From Neodiprion pinetum (taxonomy: Eukaryota > Arthropoda > Insecta > Hymenoptera > Diprionidae), in NCBI RefSeq assembly GCF_021155775.2, contig NC_060232.1, positions 13,056,251-13,120,250 of the forward strand: 64,000 nt of DNA. Reading direction: 5' to 3'. Shown in pieces: positions 51,101 to 63,819 of this stretch. The stretch's first letter is position 1, and each line of letters starts with the position of its first letter. Position numbers and translations under genes: made by a program. The notes beneath the pieces were generated by a model that did not search any database, was not told where the DNA came from, and saw nothing but the letters and a program-made list of their open reading frames with translations.

Positions 51101-54100
51101 GCTAATGGAAGAAATTGAGTCATTTGTAGACTCTGGTACCTGCACGTCACAATTCCTACGTTTTGTCGCCCATTTAACTCTGTTTTTGAGACAAATTGGT
51201 AAAACTGCCAATGAGAGAATAGAGCACAAGATATTGACCACTTACGTACATGTTTTAATCGAAATGGGTGACCCGAATTTAGTTGCGTTTTATACAGCGA
51301 CTCTTCCGCAAGAGGAGCAAGTTACAACTTACGCGAAATATTTGGAAAATATACGGGAATATGAACTTCGCAAACAGTGCCTTGCTGCGGCAGAGTCAAC
51401 TAATTTACATGTGGAGGCAATAACCAAATTGGTCGTGGAAAATATAAGGCAGAAAAATCAGGAAGTCAACTCTTTGGATCTGAAAGGCAGTATTACAGAA
51501 ACTGATCAAGAAAAAATTGATGCGCTTGACTGGGTTGTATTCTATCAAAGTCAGCGGGAGGAAGCTTTGTGGCAAGCCAATGCTTTGATTAGGTATTTTC
51601 TTTCTATCGAGAAAATTGATGCTGCCAGGAAAGCGTTGAACAAGGTGGAGTATATTATTGTATGCCAAACGTGTTCATGCTACTTTAAATGGTTTTCAAT
51701 ATCAAAAATTTTAGAAAAATTATGAAAAATGTAGACTGAACCTTTTTCATCTAAACGAATGAAAAATTCGAGCGTCATCGTTTCGACAGTCGAGTCTACA
51801 TTAATGTCAACGTTCAAAGTGCTGGCTAGATTAAACGTTCTGTTATTAGTAGATAATTATGTTACCTAATTTTATCTAAACTTGAAAGTTGACCTTAATT
51901 TTTTCGAACACTCTATTATTATATAGATTCCCATGGATTCGATTGAAGTAATTATGACGGAATATCCGTCTCTAGAAGGGACAATGGCCAATCTAACAAT
52001 GTCAAACAATTTACCGAAGAAAGCATCAGTGTCGATTCGTGAATATTTATGTTACAAAGCATACCTAGATGCGCAGGAAGGTTTCACAGAATGGTTCACG
52101 CATTTTCATCACGGCAAACCTAGCCCGCTACTCGATTTACCAATGTATGCGACGTTCACGGAAAAAGTTGCTCACGATCATAAGAAGGCTCAATATAACT
52201 CAGAGCTGGAGAGATGGAAGTGCACCATGCAGCATCACACTAAGGTATGTTTGTTATAAGCCCAGAATGAATGTAAATTATGATAAACTGCCATCTTTTC
52301 AGTATAAATATCGAAGGGTCACAAGCAACAAAAATCGACCCGTTTTGTCAGAGTATTTTCCCGTTAGCAACGTCTATCATAAGCAATTTTACACAAAATC
52401 ATTAAGTTTTTAGTGATCATAAGCAGTGTAATTTGTTTCATTTACTTGATACGTCATTTGTCTCTTGAGTATGAGTTTAATCCTTGGATGTGTTAAAACT
52501 TTATTCATTAAAAGACAAACAGCGTGATGCCAATCCTATAATAATATTAAAATACGGAGAGAAAATATCCGATTAGATACTCGAAATTTATTTTCAGATC
52601 CTTATTTTTTCAGCAGATGACTGAATATGCAACATACTCTTACATGTTAGATTTAAATCATTTGAACAATTTTATTCAAGAAACTTCTTGAATGCTTGTC
52701 ATAGATGTATGGATTCCTCTTATGAATACCGCGGAAACCTTATCATTGTAGTTGACATGTAGTTAATGTCACTGAAACTTGAGAAATGTATGGGGTAGAG
52801 AAGAAATGGAAGAGTGCTCGCGCAATGTTAGAAAGTACGTAGGGATGCCATTGTCTCTCTCGCTTTTGCGGTATAATTCACATGTGATTTGTTTGCGAGT
52901 GCGAGCAAGATCATGTTTGCCATTTCTACTACAGCGTGAAACTTATGACTCTGTACTATGAGTGCAAGAGAGAATGGAAGTGGCTGTATATTTTTCCTAC
53001 CCTGTCGAATGCTCCTCCATCTCCTCTCTGCGTAGGGAATTCCACGTGATTTCTCCTAGCATGGATAGTCACTATTCCCAATTTTCTTGTAACTTCAATA
53101 TTTGATGGTACTTTCACTCTCACACAACTACCCATAAACTTCTGTTCCTCTATATCGCTTACAGTTCCGAAATAGAGAGCCTCTGAAATTGTTATTTTCG
53201 GGCCACTTTGACATATAATAATTAATAATTTCAAAAACTTGCAAAAATTGGCTTAAAAGTTATAAATTATTCAATACAGTTCCAATTTAATATATTGTTC
53301 CAGTTTTTTCAAGACACTCTGAAATATCTGCATGAAATTACAAGAGATTCTAAAAAAATATCACAACTACCGTATACTGATATTGCAACAAAATTGGAAA
53401 TGGTAACCATCCAATGTGAGGTGAAACATAGTATGGAATCCTCGTTTGTTCTTGAATTGTTTTCTGAGAAATCCATTTTATATGACAAATATGGCACATA
53501 ACATGGGGATAATAATTCTGTGAAATAGAGCATATATTTGTATTCAGGTTGGATCAATCACATTTCTAATATTTGGGTCTACTTTTTGTTTAGGCTGTAA
53601 AGCAACTCCTATTCAACGTTTTATTATTCCCTGACGGAGGATGGCTTGTTGATTCAAACTACAACAATGAGGAGCTCTTATCTCAGGAAGAGGAGTTGCG
53701 AGAAAATCAAATGGCAAATTTACGAAAATTATGTATTCCAAAAATTGCTTTGCTACTACATTCCGTGATGTCGGAAATGGATGAACACGCAGATTGCGTT
53801 GAATTGGCCGACGTATTGGCCTCCGAACAACATAAGCTCTACAAGGTATTTCACGAACGATACTTCTGCCTGTAATATTTAGCCGTTATTGCACAGTGTT
53901 TCCAAAAGATTTGGTAAGACAAGTCTTGCACGGTTAGGTCCAACTAAGTCGACTAATTTTTTCAATTTTCCGCTGTTTTAAAAAATCTTTTGCTTATTTT
54001 TCAGGTATTTCCCAAAGAACGGCTTCGGGACGTATTTAAAAAAATTTGCGAATCATCTTTAGTATTGATGGATCAGAAAAAGGATCCCTGGGGTTATCCA

Positions 54101-54106
54101 AAATGA
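48180..54106 (+). CDS. Nup107: Nuclear pore complex protein Nup107, 8 exons, 960 aa
   Basis: Nup107 is a scaffold nucleoporin of the Nup107-160 (Y) complex; its C-terminal part binds Nup133. Exons are 48180-48735, 49555-50030, 50457-50664, 50791-51644, 51927-52244, 53304-53420, 53594-53845 and 54005-54106 (2883 nt, all phases consistent). Residues 1-100 are Ser/Arg-rich and look disordered. From about 110 the protein is helical. Family landmarks are HCGQPWRAACLLGW near residue 360, EGNPNRSVWKLCAWEL, YYRAIYASLCGNLNQLL, LVAFYTATLP, KIDALDWVVF, FTEKVAHDHKKAQY, LLFPDGGWLVD and the C-terminal LASEQHKLYKVFPKERLRDV...WGYPK. An in-frame stop upstream makes 48180 the first available Met. Length is slightly above the human 925 aa. 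Confidence 0.95.
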
Positions 54107-54111
54107 ATAAA
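54106..54111 (+). terminator. Nup107: Nup107 polyadenylation signal candidate
   Basis: AATAAA overlaps the last base of the TGA stop; a second AATAAA follows at 54199-54204. The second gives a more usual 3' UTR length. Confidence 0.4.
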
Positions 54112-57100
54112 ATGTTTTTTAATATAGATGTGCAGCACAGGAGGATAGATACTTCTTCGTACATTCATTTTTTTTGATAAAGTTCGCTTGTTACAAATAA
54201 TAAAAATGAATTGAGAAAAAAATAGTGTTTTAAAAGTACTCGGATGCTGGTTTTTTTTTTTTTTTTTTTTACAAAACCCGTTTATTGTCAACCACAAGAA
54301 GTGAATATAAAATTTGATACAATGTTTAATAAGTAATAATCATAATTTATCGTAATTATATGGATATACATATCAACGGTATATCCTTGGTTTTTCTTCT
54401 TTTTTTTTGTTTAATGAGTGATACGCAGTACCAGCTTCTTTGTAAAACTACAGACATTGTAACATGTTAAATTGTAAATAAATGCGTTCACGTTATAAAT
54501 AGGTATTGTAGTAGGTATGATAAAAATTAATCAGAAACTTTCGTAACATGTCAAGTAATTATAACTACTATAATTTGTAAGTCGCGAATAGTATTTAGTA
54601 TACAATAAAAATGACGGATAAAAGGATAATGATTAATTTGTGTCACCAATTAAGTATCAAGGTAGAGATTTAAGATGTGAAAATACTATGCGAGACTGTG
54701 AGACCTATTTTTAATATGTTTATATCGTATTTCTGTACACGTAAATCGAGTAAAAAAATGATTAAACATGTACAAAGGTATACAGTATACAGTACAATAA
54801 TTGAATGACAATATACACGTATCATTTTCAAATATTAATAATTTGGTTACCGACATATTTCTCTGGGAGCTATTATTATTGATTTTACAAGTTACAAACA
54901 TTGCTTCGTTCTTTTCTTGTTTTTTATTCCCAATTGAGTATTACGAATTGAACAGATTTACGCATAGACTATATGAACAAAGTAACATTCAAACAACTGG
55001 ACCTTAACAGAACGTATAATTAGTTCTAATAATTATTATCCAATGGAAGTATACCTTCATCGCTTGTTTGGGGGCACTCCGAATGCCTCGATTATGGGGA
55101 AAAAGCCAAGGGGCTTCTGCTTCCCTGCTTAGAAAACTGATAGGATTTGGATAGACACGATTAGGTATTAAAGAATATCGTAGAATAGGATTCAAAATCA
55201 TGATACAAAACGACAAGTATTTCATATTTTACCAGTATTTTTCATGTCCTATCAAATTTTTTGAGCAGGGTTACGCTAAAAAAAAAAACGTATTTTGGCC
55301 TTAACTCTGCAGTAAATTCATGATGCTTCACTAAATTAAGACCAATTGATTGATTAAACTTTAATATAATTGTACATGTGTTTTTCTGTTTTTTTCTTGC
55401 CGAGTATACCTAGTACTCTCAAATTGCTTTACATTTACAGTTTGGTACTATAATGTATAATTTAAATTTATTTAGTTTAATTATTGTTACTGTTATCATA
55501 TTTTCTTTTTATTTATTTACCTAGCCTAACACATGAACGTTGAAAAAATGGTTGACAATGTTTGATATAATAATTATATAATGGTATTTTGATACACCAT
55601 AAGGAATAAATTTCGTTTTTTCGCATTTTTTTTTTTACTCATTCTCATATTTTGATACATTTTCGAACTTTTCCTTTATCTCCACTTATATTTTTCGGGA
55701 TTTATTAGACGTAATATTTCCACTTTCTCTTTGTTGCTTGTAATGACAGCGGGTTATAAGTAATATTACATCAGTGTGTCGGAAATTACTCAAATGTTCG
55801 CTGCAGCTATGCGATGTTGGGACGCCAGCAACACTCCATACTTGTCATCGTTACTATAATCTCACTAACTACTCTACATATTTCAGATTTTACTATAATT
55901 TTCCTTCTACGCTAATTAAAGATAATATCCCTAGTAACAAGCTGACAATGAGTGAAAACTTCTCTCATAAATATTGATCAGATTCTTCATGTTATGCGGT
56001 ATATCACTAATCGTCTGTGTCCTTATTCGAGTGCGGATCTGTCATCAGACTTTGCAGTACAAGATCTATTGAAGAATTTCAGCAGATATCCGGCAGTTTT
56101 TCGAGTAGACAGTACAATATGAAGAACCTGGTGTAAGACTCCAACAACTTTGCTCTGAGAAGAAGTGACTGCGGGAATTGTGCAGTTTGATGGAAAATTG
56201 TGTGTTAGAACATTCACACAATCTGCTAGCAGACGGCAACTAGAAAATTATTTCGCAGCATCGGTATTAATGATAAGTTTTCAGTCTCTGTCAGACAAGA
56301 TTCTTGACGAAAAATCTTCGTCAAAGATTCACTGAAGAAGTTTAATTGTTACTAGGGATTATAGCCCTGAAAATATAGTGAGAATTCTGATATTCATAAG
56401 GTAGGAACTAGCCAATAATTTACTAACTTAAAAGGATATAAGTAAAATGTTTGAAACAAAAGCTAGAGCTGACAGATACAGAAAGAATCTGACGGTGAAA
56501 CTGAAATTTTCTGAAAATCTTTCAGAAAGACACACCACAACACTGTGTCAAATTGCGCGCCCTTTATTTTGAAAGGAAAAAATATTGGGCGATACGAGAA
56601 TAAAATGTATGAAGTCCCCTTAATCAAAATGCGAATTTGTTAAAATCATTACGGCAGCAGCTAATCCATTTGAAATTAGAGTAAGCTGCCCTATTAAAAT
56701 CAGATAGATCAGGGCAAAGTGAATTGTTTGAGAATTTTATAATATTCCGAACCACGTTAATAATAAGCAATTGTTTCAATCTGAGAAAAATAAAGTAAAG
56801 TCAATTCTTGGACAGTATAAATCACTTCGGTGTGCGTGAAAAAATATTAATGATGTAAAACAAAAGAGAGTGATCAAAAAACCTGCTGTATACTTTACCC
56901 AGTTTTTTCTTATTTTCGTTAACTAATTACATAGGGAGAAATATTTATCCTAGAAACTATAGTAGAAACATGGCAGTTTAAGGACATAATAAAAGAATAC
57001 CGAGATAAACTACACCTATATTCAGTGCTTCCACAAAAATTTTTGTACGAATTACAATAAAAAATCAGAATGACTTCAAGTCGAATTATGATTCAGATAC

Positions 57101-57650
57101 AAATTTTAGCGGACGAATGTAAACGTTCACAAATACGAATGTAGTAAGTCCTACTAATTTTCCATTCAATCTCGGAACTATCATATTTCTACTATATTAT
57201 AGCATCTAGGATAGAATTTCAACCGTGCACGTATTGAACCGAACGCCGTGTCACTTTCAGCACACCTGCACTAGCGAGCAAAATAGTTAACTCTAGTGTA
57301 ATCATTTCTCTACCAGCTTTAACGAGCGAACTATGAATACACAAAATAGAAAACCGGAACACAAAGTCTATCCACTCTCATCCTTTACACATTTGACCAA
57401 GCTTTGTATTGACAAACTTCTTAAATGCTAAACTTGGATAGCTATTGTCTTAAGTCTAAATCTTTATACGATCATTGTAAGCCTAAAGTGGATAAAATAC
57501 GAAATTTATGTTATTACTCGTTATTATCATTTCCTTTGAAATTATTGTCTACGTACAGCTCGCGGGTCACAATTATATATATATATATATATATCTACCA
57601 ATTCTCACTGAACAATTTGGCATGAAAATATTCAATTAATCTGTCATTTT
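54107..57650. other. Region downstream of Nup107, no confirmed gene
   Basis: AT-rich. On the minus strand a segment at about 55055-55127 is open and flanked by CTAAGCAG| and GATGAAG|GTATAC, so it could be an exon, but the 23-residue peptide (EAEAPWLFPHNRGIRSAPKQ...) is not recognised. A minus-strand open stretch at 56026-56240 encodes an unrecognised peptide ending SDDRSALE. Neither has further support. Confidence 0.3.
57574..57594. repeat. (TA)n microsatellite
   Basis: About ten TA units. Confidence 0.85.
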
Positions 57651-57653
57651 CAG

Positions 57654-57758
57654 ATATTATGTGAAATGCTAGGAAGTGATGATTCCTACAATATAAGTAT
57701 CGAAACTGTGCAGGTCTTAAGAAAAAAACTCATTCCTTATTTCTGTGCAAAGCAATAG
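57654..57758 (+). CDS. Candidate terminal exon, unrecognised protein
   Basis: A strong acceptor (CTGTCATTTTCAG|) opens a 34-codon frame, ILCEMLGSDDSYNISIETVQ followed by a basic end and TAG. The composition looks protein-like, and the frame is phase 0 from the acceptor. A donor-like CAG|GT at 57713 could end the exon earlier. No upstream partner exon was found and the peptide is not recognised, so chance is a real alternative. Confidence 0.25.
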   Translation: MLCEMLGSDDSYNISIETVQVLRKKLIPYFCAKQ

Positions 57759-57759
57759 A

Positions 57760-59205
57760 ATTCAATTTTATTAATTATTGAGTAGTTATGATTAGACTTG
57801 CAAGACAAATTCATATACACTAGTCTTTGGAAGGTATAGTTGGTCTTAATTCCATGCGTTTTCAAAGACTTACATTGTTTTTGACGAACTTTGACGAATT
57901 TAATGTAAAAGAGTTTTCATGATCGTGATATTTACGACGGCTACTTTCCTAGGCATGAATTTTAAGAGTCTGTGAAGTGCGTTGGAAAAGAAACTAATAT
58001 TTAAAAATGTATGCCTCAGACACTGTTGGTCGTAGTTTTACTGTAATGCTGTTATTACAACCTGATTTATTTTATCTTAACTTAGATGGAATAGTTGATA
58101 AGAAACGAATTTGAGAAGAAAGGGGAAAACAGTTTTGAAGTATTATTTGATAGATTGAGTCTTTTCTTTTGATCATCACTTTGAGAAGCAAATTTTCATG
58201 AAAGACAAGCACGAACTTTACAGGCAAAAAAAAAAAAAATGATAAAAATTTTTGTTTGAGAGAATCAGGATATCACAATTTATTTTGAAAAAAAATTTCC
58301 GTAGCGAAGCTCCGCCCTCGTGAAAAAAGTAAGATTATTTTAAAGAAATTTAATCTTTTTCACCGTTTTCCTTTTTTTTTCCACCAGTCTCGTATAGGTC
58401 TGAAAAGTGATTAATTAAACAAAATCAGTACTGTTTTGCAATGAAGTAAAGAATACTTTTTTCCTCAATGCTAATGTAGAGTTACGGCGTTCGTACATTT
58501 TATTCTGTTAAATAAGACATGAGAATGGATAGACAAATGAAATTAGTGATTTCAGACGGCTGCATAAAAATTGGTAGATACATACGATACGTACCCTAAA
58601 CTTTTTGTCGTTATATATAGTATATATGTGTGGGTGTGTTTACATGTGTGAGATATCATTATATCAATATCTGTCATAGGCATGTATTGAATTTGTTTTC
58701 TTAGTTAACTTAAACTGTGTACATTTTTCATGATTTAGTGTTTCACAAACTTTTCATCAGAGACCTGCAACGTTATAAAATCTGCCCTGACTAAAACGTT
58801 GTGGATGCATTTTCACCGTTTTATTATGCCCGGCTTGACAGGTATAAAAATATTTTGAGAACAAATAATTCTCAACGGTGGAATAGTAATTTCAATTCTG
58901 ATCAACAATTATTTTACTTCTAACAGCGGATGTGATGAATTTTTTTTAAGTTTGCTCCTTTTGTTTGTATCTGGTTCATTGTCCGAATTTACGGAACACT
59001 TTTGCATCTCATCCCTACCAATTCGATTCTAATTTTTTATGTGAATAGTACAGATCACAAAACATGAGATCAGTTTATAACATAGACCAGAACGTTTTTT
59101 TTTTTTTTTTTAATCTCGCAACTTAAAAAATAAATCTATTACTAATTTCCAAGATATTATATAAAAACATGAGGTACGGAAAATCGTAAAAATTGTTATC
59201 TTTGT
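57760..59205. other. Intergenic or intronic, no feature
   Basis: AT-rich sequence with short homopolymer runs. Nothing recognised. Confidence 0.35.
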
Positions 59206-59210
59206 TCACA

Positions 59211-59336
59211 GTGGCCACTCGTTAGGGATTACCTGGAAATCAGAGAAAAATCAGTGATTTCTTGAAATAGTCAGGGAAGTCAGGGATAAGTCAGGGAATC
59301 TTTCAACTGGTCAGGAAAAATGAACGGTGGTCTAGC
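59211..59336. repeat. GTGGCCAC/CAGGGA dispersed repeat, opposite-strand relative of 14143-14560
   Basis: GTGGCCACTCGTTAGGGATT is followed by CCTGGAAATC and by AGTCAGGGA- or GTCAGGGAT-type repeats. A CAGTAGCCACCATG at about 59803 and a TTCAGTAGCCACTAAC at about 63889 may be further degenerate ends of the same family. Confidence 0.5.
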
Positions 59337-59339
59337 GAA

Positions 59340-62040
59340 ACGAGAAAAACTAAGCTGATAAAAATCAGTCGCTACAAATTTTTAATCAATAAAATTCGTA
59401 TTGAGTAAATAGACTGGAGAAGATACAGGGGTTAGCATAAGTGGAAATAACGTCCTAGTTTCTATAAAAGATATTTTATATACGTAATAAGTGCGTTTGT
59501 ATATGGATCTAAATGTTATTTTAAAATTTTCGTAAAATAAGTTGAAAAATGCTCGCTGTAAACGTTTATATAACAAAATAATTTTAGAAAAATATTTCTG
59601 TGCTTAAGCTCGGATGTAAATAAATTACTTTCCGCCACTATTAGGTAGAATGTGACCATATTTCAGAATAACGATCAATTCATAGCTTTGTTAATTAGTT
59701 ACTTTTATTAGCACTATTACTTAGAATTCTAGTCAGGGAAAGAATCTGAATTTGATAAGGGAAAGTGAAGCAAGAACTTCAGGAATTTAAAAAAAATGTT
59801 TTCAGTAGCCACCATGTTTTTTGCAAATCGTTGATTTTTGTAGATTCTTCGTAGAAAACGTTGAAATATTACGAACAATTGCCATCATCCACAATTTTCT
59901 ATAAAATACAATTAAAACTCGAAACTCAAAATTCCGTAAATTTTTGTAAAAGAGTTTGAAATTCGATGCAAATTTCTAATAATCGACAGTTTCGCCTTAC
60001 GGAGAAGCCGTCGCATATTTCTGAGCTCACTGTGTCTGAACAGTGATTCCTATAAAAAAAAACCAAACGTTAGTTTGCTCTATGAATCAGGAGTTCTAAA
60101 ATACGTTAAAAAAGTTATATACAATTAAGCGTTTGACATGTGCAAACCGGGTGCAAAAAACAAACTATTCTGAGAAAAATTCTATTTAAATACTCCGAGC
60201 GTGTTCCAAGTTGCCTATAAAAATCGTAAGGATTTTCGTAGAACATCAGGCATTTTTTAGCTTAACCTAACCGAAAGTGCCTGAGCATATAAAGAAAACA
60301 TTTTTTACTTTCTTCGTATTCGAAAGCCTATAACTCGAAAATGCCAATAATTTCAGCTTCACATCTATTGAATTTCTTTTATACCCAACACGATCCTTGG
60401 GATGATACAAAGTTTGTCGTGAAATGCATCGATTTGGACATTGTGATTCCCACGGTTTCCTGACGTTGAACATCAAAATTGATATTTTCCTTGGAATTCT
60501 TTCATTTTTTTTATTTCCAAAAGTCACTAACCTCATTATTGTATATAATCTCGATTGTTCAACAAAATTGATGCCATGATTCTCATGAAATCACGAACCA
60601 AAAAAATTTTTAAAAAATTGGAGTTACTTTTACCGATATATGTAGTATTCACACAAAGAGTTAGAATCACATTAGTGGTGGTGCTGTGCAAAAGTGCTTC
60701 TGGAATTCAGAGTTTGGTGACTCGTTTTCGTTTAAGAAATAGCCGTTCAGAATTTGATCTTGATTAAAAATGAATCTGAATACATGTAATGACTGAATAT
60801 AACTAGACCAGTACGTCAAGAGTTTTATTCAGTATTTCAATAATCTGAAAATGAATTGATTTCACTTGTTTCTCTGTGTGTAAAAGAATTTTGGTAACAA
60901 TGAAGAACCTTATTGATGTTCAAAATGTTATTTGGTATTATAGTATAGTTATAGGTTAAGACGTGAAACAAGTATAATGAGGCAGAAGAAGTTGCGTTCC
61001 GTTCAGGTGATAAATTGTATTGACAAATTTGACTAACGGTAAGAATAAACTGTAGATAGAACTTTTTTTTATTCAAAATGAATAAAACTTCTTGAATTCA
61101 ATTTAATTTTTTAATTTTTTCATTATTACACATATAATTATTATTGATAGGAATTTAAAATGTAAATTCAATCCAAAAGCCTAACCCAGGTTCTTTTATA
61201 TCAATTGACGAAAGAAATGCTCGCTGAATTTTATCGTCAGTATTATTTACTTTGAAACTATCGCCTTGATACCCTTCAATACACAGGTGGAAAATAAAAA
61301 AAGTAAGATCGGAAATTGTTCGCACAGGTTATAGACAATTGGTATGAATTTTAAGGTGTATGGTAGGCAACAAATCACACAAAATCCCAATCAAATCATC
61401 TGAATAATGCATGGAGAGATAGATCGAAAGCATAAATGCTGAATTTAAAAGAAAAGAAAGCATGTGGATGAAAAAAAGTGTAAAGTTGTCAACTTTTTGT
61501 TAGAAGTACAAAAATGAATGGCAAAAGAAAATTGTAAAAATATTCACGCAAGGAGAAAGTCGCCGTAAATGATGCATTAAAAAACTAAAAAAGAATCCAA
61601 AATCTGACAATGGAATCCGACAAAAGTATTCATTGGAAAGTCAGAAACCACATACATGCCGGTGATGTAGAGAGCTAACCGTAACTATTCCGCTACATCT
61701 AAAATTATAATAGAACAAAAAATCACGTTGACCACGTTGATATGCATGTATAGTTGTACAGCTTATTATTCAGTTCAGTATCCAGACCTGTAAATAACCG
61801 TTTCATTTCTGTGCCATAGGATGCGATTGAACTGAATAAAGAAACTTATTTTTTTTTTTTCAAGTCAACAGTTATTGTCCATTTGACGTGGTACGAAAAA
61901 AAAACTAATTGTATTCATGATAAAATACAAATTAAATTTTTAGTAACAATTTGCTAGCTTGATATGTATGAAAAAATTGATTGCCACTTCTGGCTGTACA
62001 CCTGATATAAATTCTATTGGATTGAACTTTAAGGTCATAC
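59340..62040. other. Intergenic or intronic, no feature
   Basis: AT-rich throughout. Short open frames are present on both strands without conserved protein character. Confidence 0.35.
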
Positions 62041-62044
62041 AGTA

Positions 62045-62313
62045 ATCCTACCCTTACCGGCCGAGCAAACTCACTCTCTTTCTTCCTATATTGAATAAAC
62101 AAACGAACGGAAGGAGTTAAAATTTTGACGGTGCGCCGTTCTTTTGTACCAGAATTCAGGAAAGTTACTCAGTCACATTTTTTTAACGATTTTCTGGATA
62201 TGAGTAACTTATTTGGATTATGACAGAAAAGAGCGAAGCACCGACGAAAATTGAACCATTCTCGTTGGTTTGTTTATCAAAGGGTGATTTTGCTCGGTCG
62301 GTAAAGATGGGAG
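62045..62313. mobile_element. 269-bp palindromic MITE with TA target duplication
   Basis: The left end ATCCTACCCTTACCGGCCGA then GCAAA pairs with the right end (CTCCCATCTTTACCGACCGA in reverse complement). Complementarity continues through AATAAACAAAC(G/C) and AAAATTTTGACGGTGC-like segments to a short loop near 62180. TA flanks both sides (62043-62044, 62314-62315), as for Tc1/mariner-type MITEs. Confidence 0.7.
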
Positions 62314-62907
62314 TACTACATGACATCAAACCCTACCTTTCTTAATTCCAATGATATAACATTTTAGAGTTTTTTTTTTTGTTACCTTGTCATGATGTAT
62401 CTGGATTTCAAATATTTATGTTATCAAGAATTCCTAAATCTAAAATACTCTCAGATATGTTTTTGTACAATGATATCAGACCTTTAAAAGTCGAAGCTTC
62501 ATAAAGATGAACGAGCAAAATCATTCGTATAATATTACATTAGCTGCAGGTCGTGTGACTGAGTTTGAGAAACACTATACAGGATAGACGAAAGTTTCGA
62601 GGGAAAGATTTTTCTTAATTACTAAATTATCATCCGTTTCTTAAATACTAACAATTCTGGGCTATGTTGGGCTGCCGTTAATATATTACGGCGAACAATT
62701 GATTATATATACATTTTAAAGATTTTTTTACTTCGTATTTGGATGTGTTTGCTACAGTTTGCTTTTTTTTTTTTTGTTTTCAAGTCGGTTTTTAATATAT
62801 TGATATAATGGTCACCGATTTATGTTATTGAAATTTTCGTCACCTTTCTACGGCAGCCAGCCAAACGTTAGTCCGAGAATTGATTTTTATTATTGTCATG
62901 CTCACAG

Positions 62908-63819
62908 ACGTAGGAGTTCGATCCGCTTACGAGCTATGTATGGAGGTACGTTATATATAACTTTGTGTCTAAAATCTTATTTAAATTAAAGAGACAAGTA
63001 AACGACAAAACAACGAACATACGTGCTTGGCTCAAAGAATTATTGTCTTAAGTTGCCATCAAATATTGTCTTATACAGATTCGTGATATATTCTTTAATC
63101 GTATGAGGATAGGATTTATTTATTTTTCTCTTTCGATTGTTACTAATTTTTTGCTTTACATCTTATTATTGTCCCTTGAATTATTACTTAATGTTAAAAG
63201 TTTGTTATGCCACAAGTAAATTTACGCACAATATGGTATTATTCTTTGAAATATTCCATATATACTATATATAGAATTTAAAATCTGGTCTTCTGTTTTA
63301 ATTTTTTAATTTCAATCAATTTTGAAGACACCCCGTACGTAGAAACTATAAGTTATTAGTGATTCGAAGTTATCTTTTTAAAAGTAATACCTATATTCTA
63401 AGTTGATTATGTATTTTACTGATTTCTTGGTTGCGTTTACTAGCCCCCGAAATAATCATTCCCAGTCGCACACTTATGCCTAATATCCTCTCTCATTCGC
63501 TTCTTTCTTACAATTAGAACAAGCTAAATATTTTTTCACAATACTTTCCCGTGCGCAGTGTGATGTTATACGTGTAAATATAATACGTAATACATAATAT
63601 ATATATTTTTTTATATATATATATATAGGGCATTCCATGTCGGCCAAGCCCATTTTTAGAATCGCTTGCTTCAACTACTAAACTCACTGAAGTTATTTAT
63701 TTTCTTTTTCAGACGAGGAAAACTATTCAGAGTTCGTTATCACATATCCTCTCATTCAGGGAAAAAATATTAGAGTCGAAATAGTTGCTGAAGATTACAT
63801 AGTCTCTGTAAAAAAATAG
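62908..63819 (+). CDS. Two candidate 3'-terminal exons of an unrecognised gene
   Basis: Exon A (62908-62945, 38 nt) lies between TGCTCACAG| and GAG|GTACGT. Exon B (63713-63819) follows TTTCTTTTTCAG| and ends with TAG. The only frame of A that is open and phase-compatible gives RRSSIRLRAMYG joined to DEENYSEFVITYPLIQGKNI and RVEIVAEDYIVSVKK. The agreement of phase and the good splice sites support a real gene whose upstream exons are not identified. The second half faintly recalls the beta-strand pattern of galectins, but the conserved Trp and the end of the domain are absent, so no function is assigned. Confidence 0.35.
63598..63627. repeat. (TA)n/T-rich simple repeat
   Basis: TA units interrupted by a T-run, immediately before GGGCATTCCATGTCGGCC (63628), which resembles the end of the palindrome at 27610. 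Confidence 0.7.

Noticed and set aside
62915..62935. tRNA T-arm-like GAGTTCGATCCGC
   Set aside because: The arms of a five-base-pair stem do not match, and no A box, anticodon arm or acceptor stem could be placed around it.
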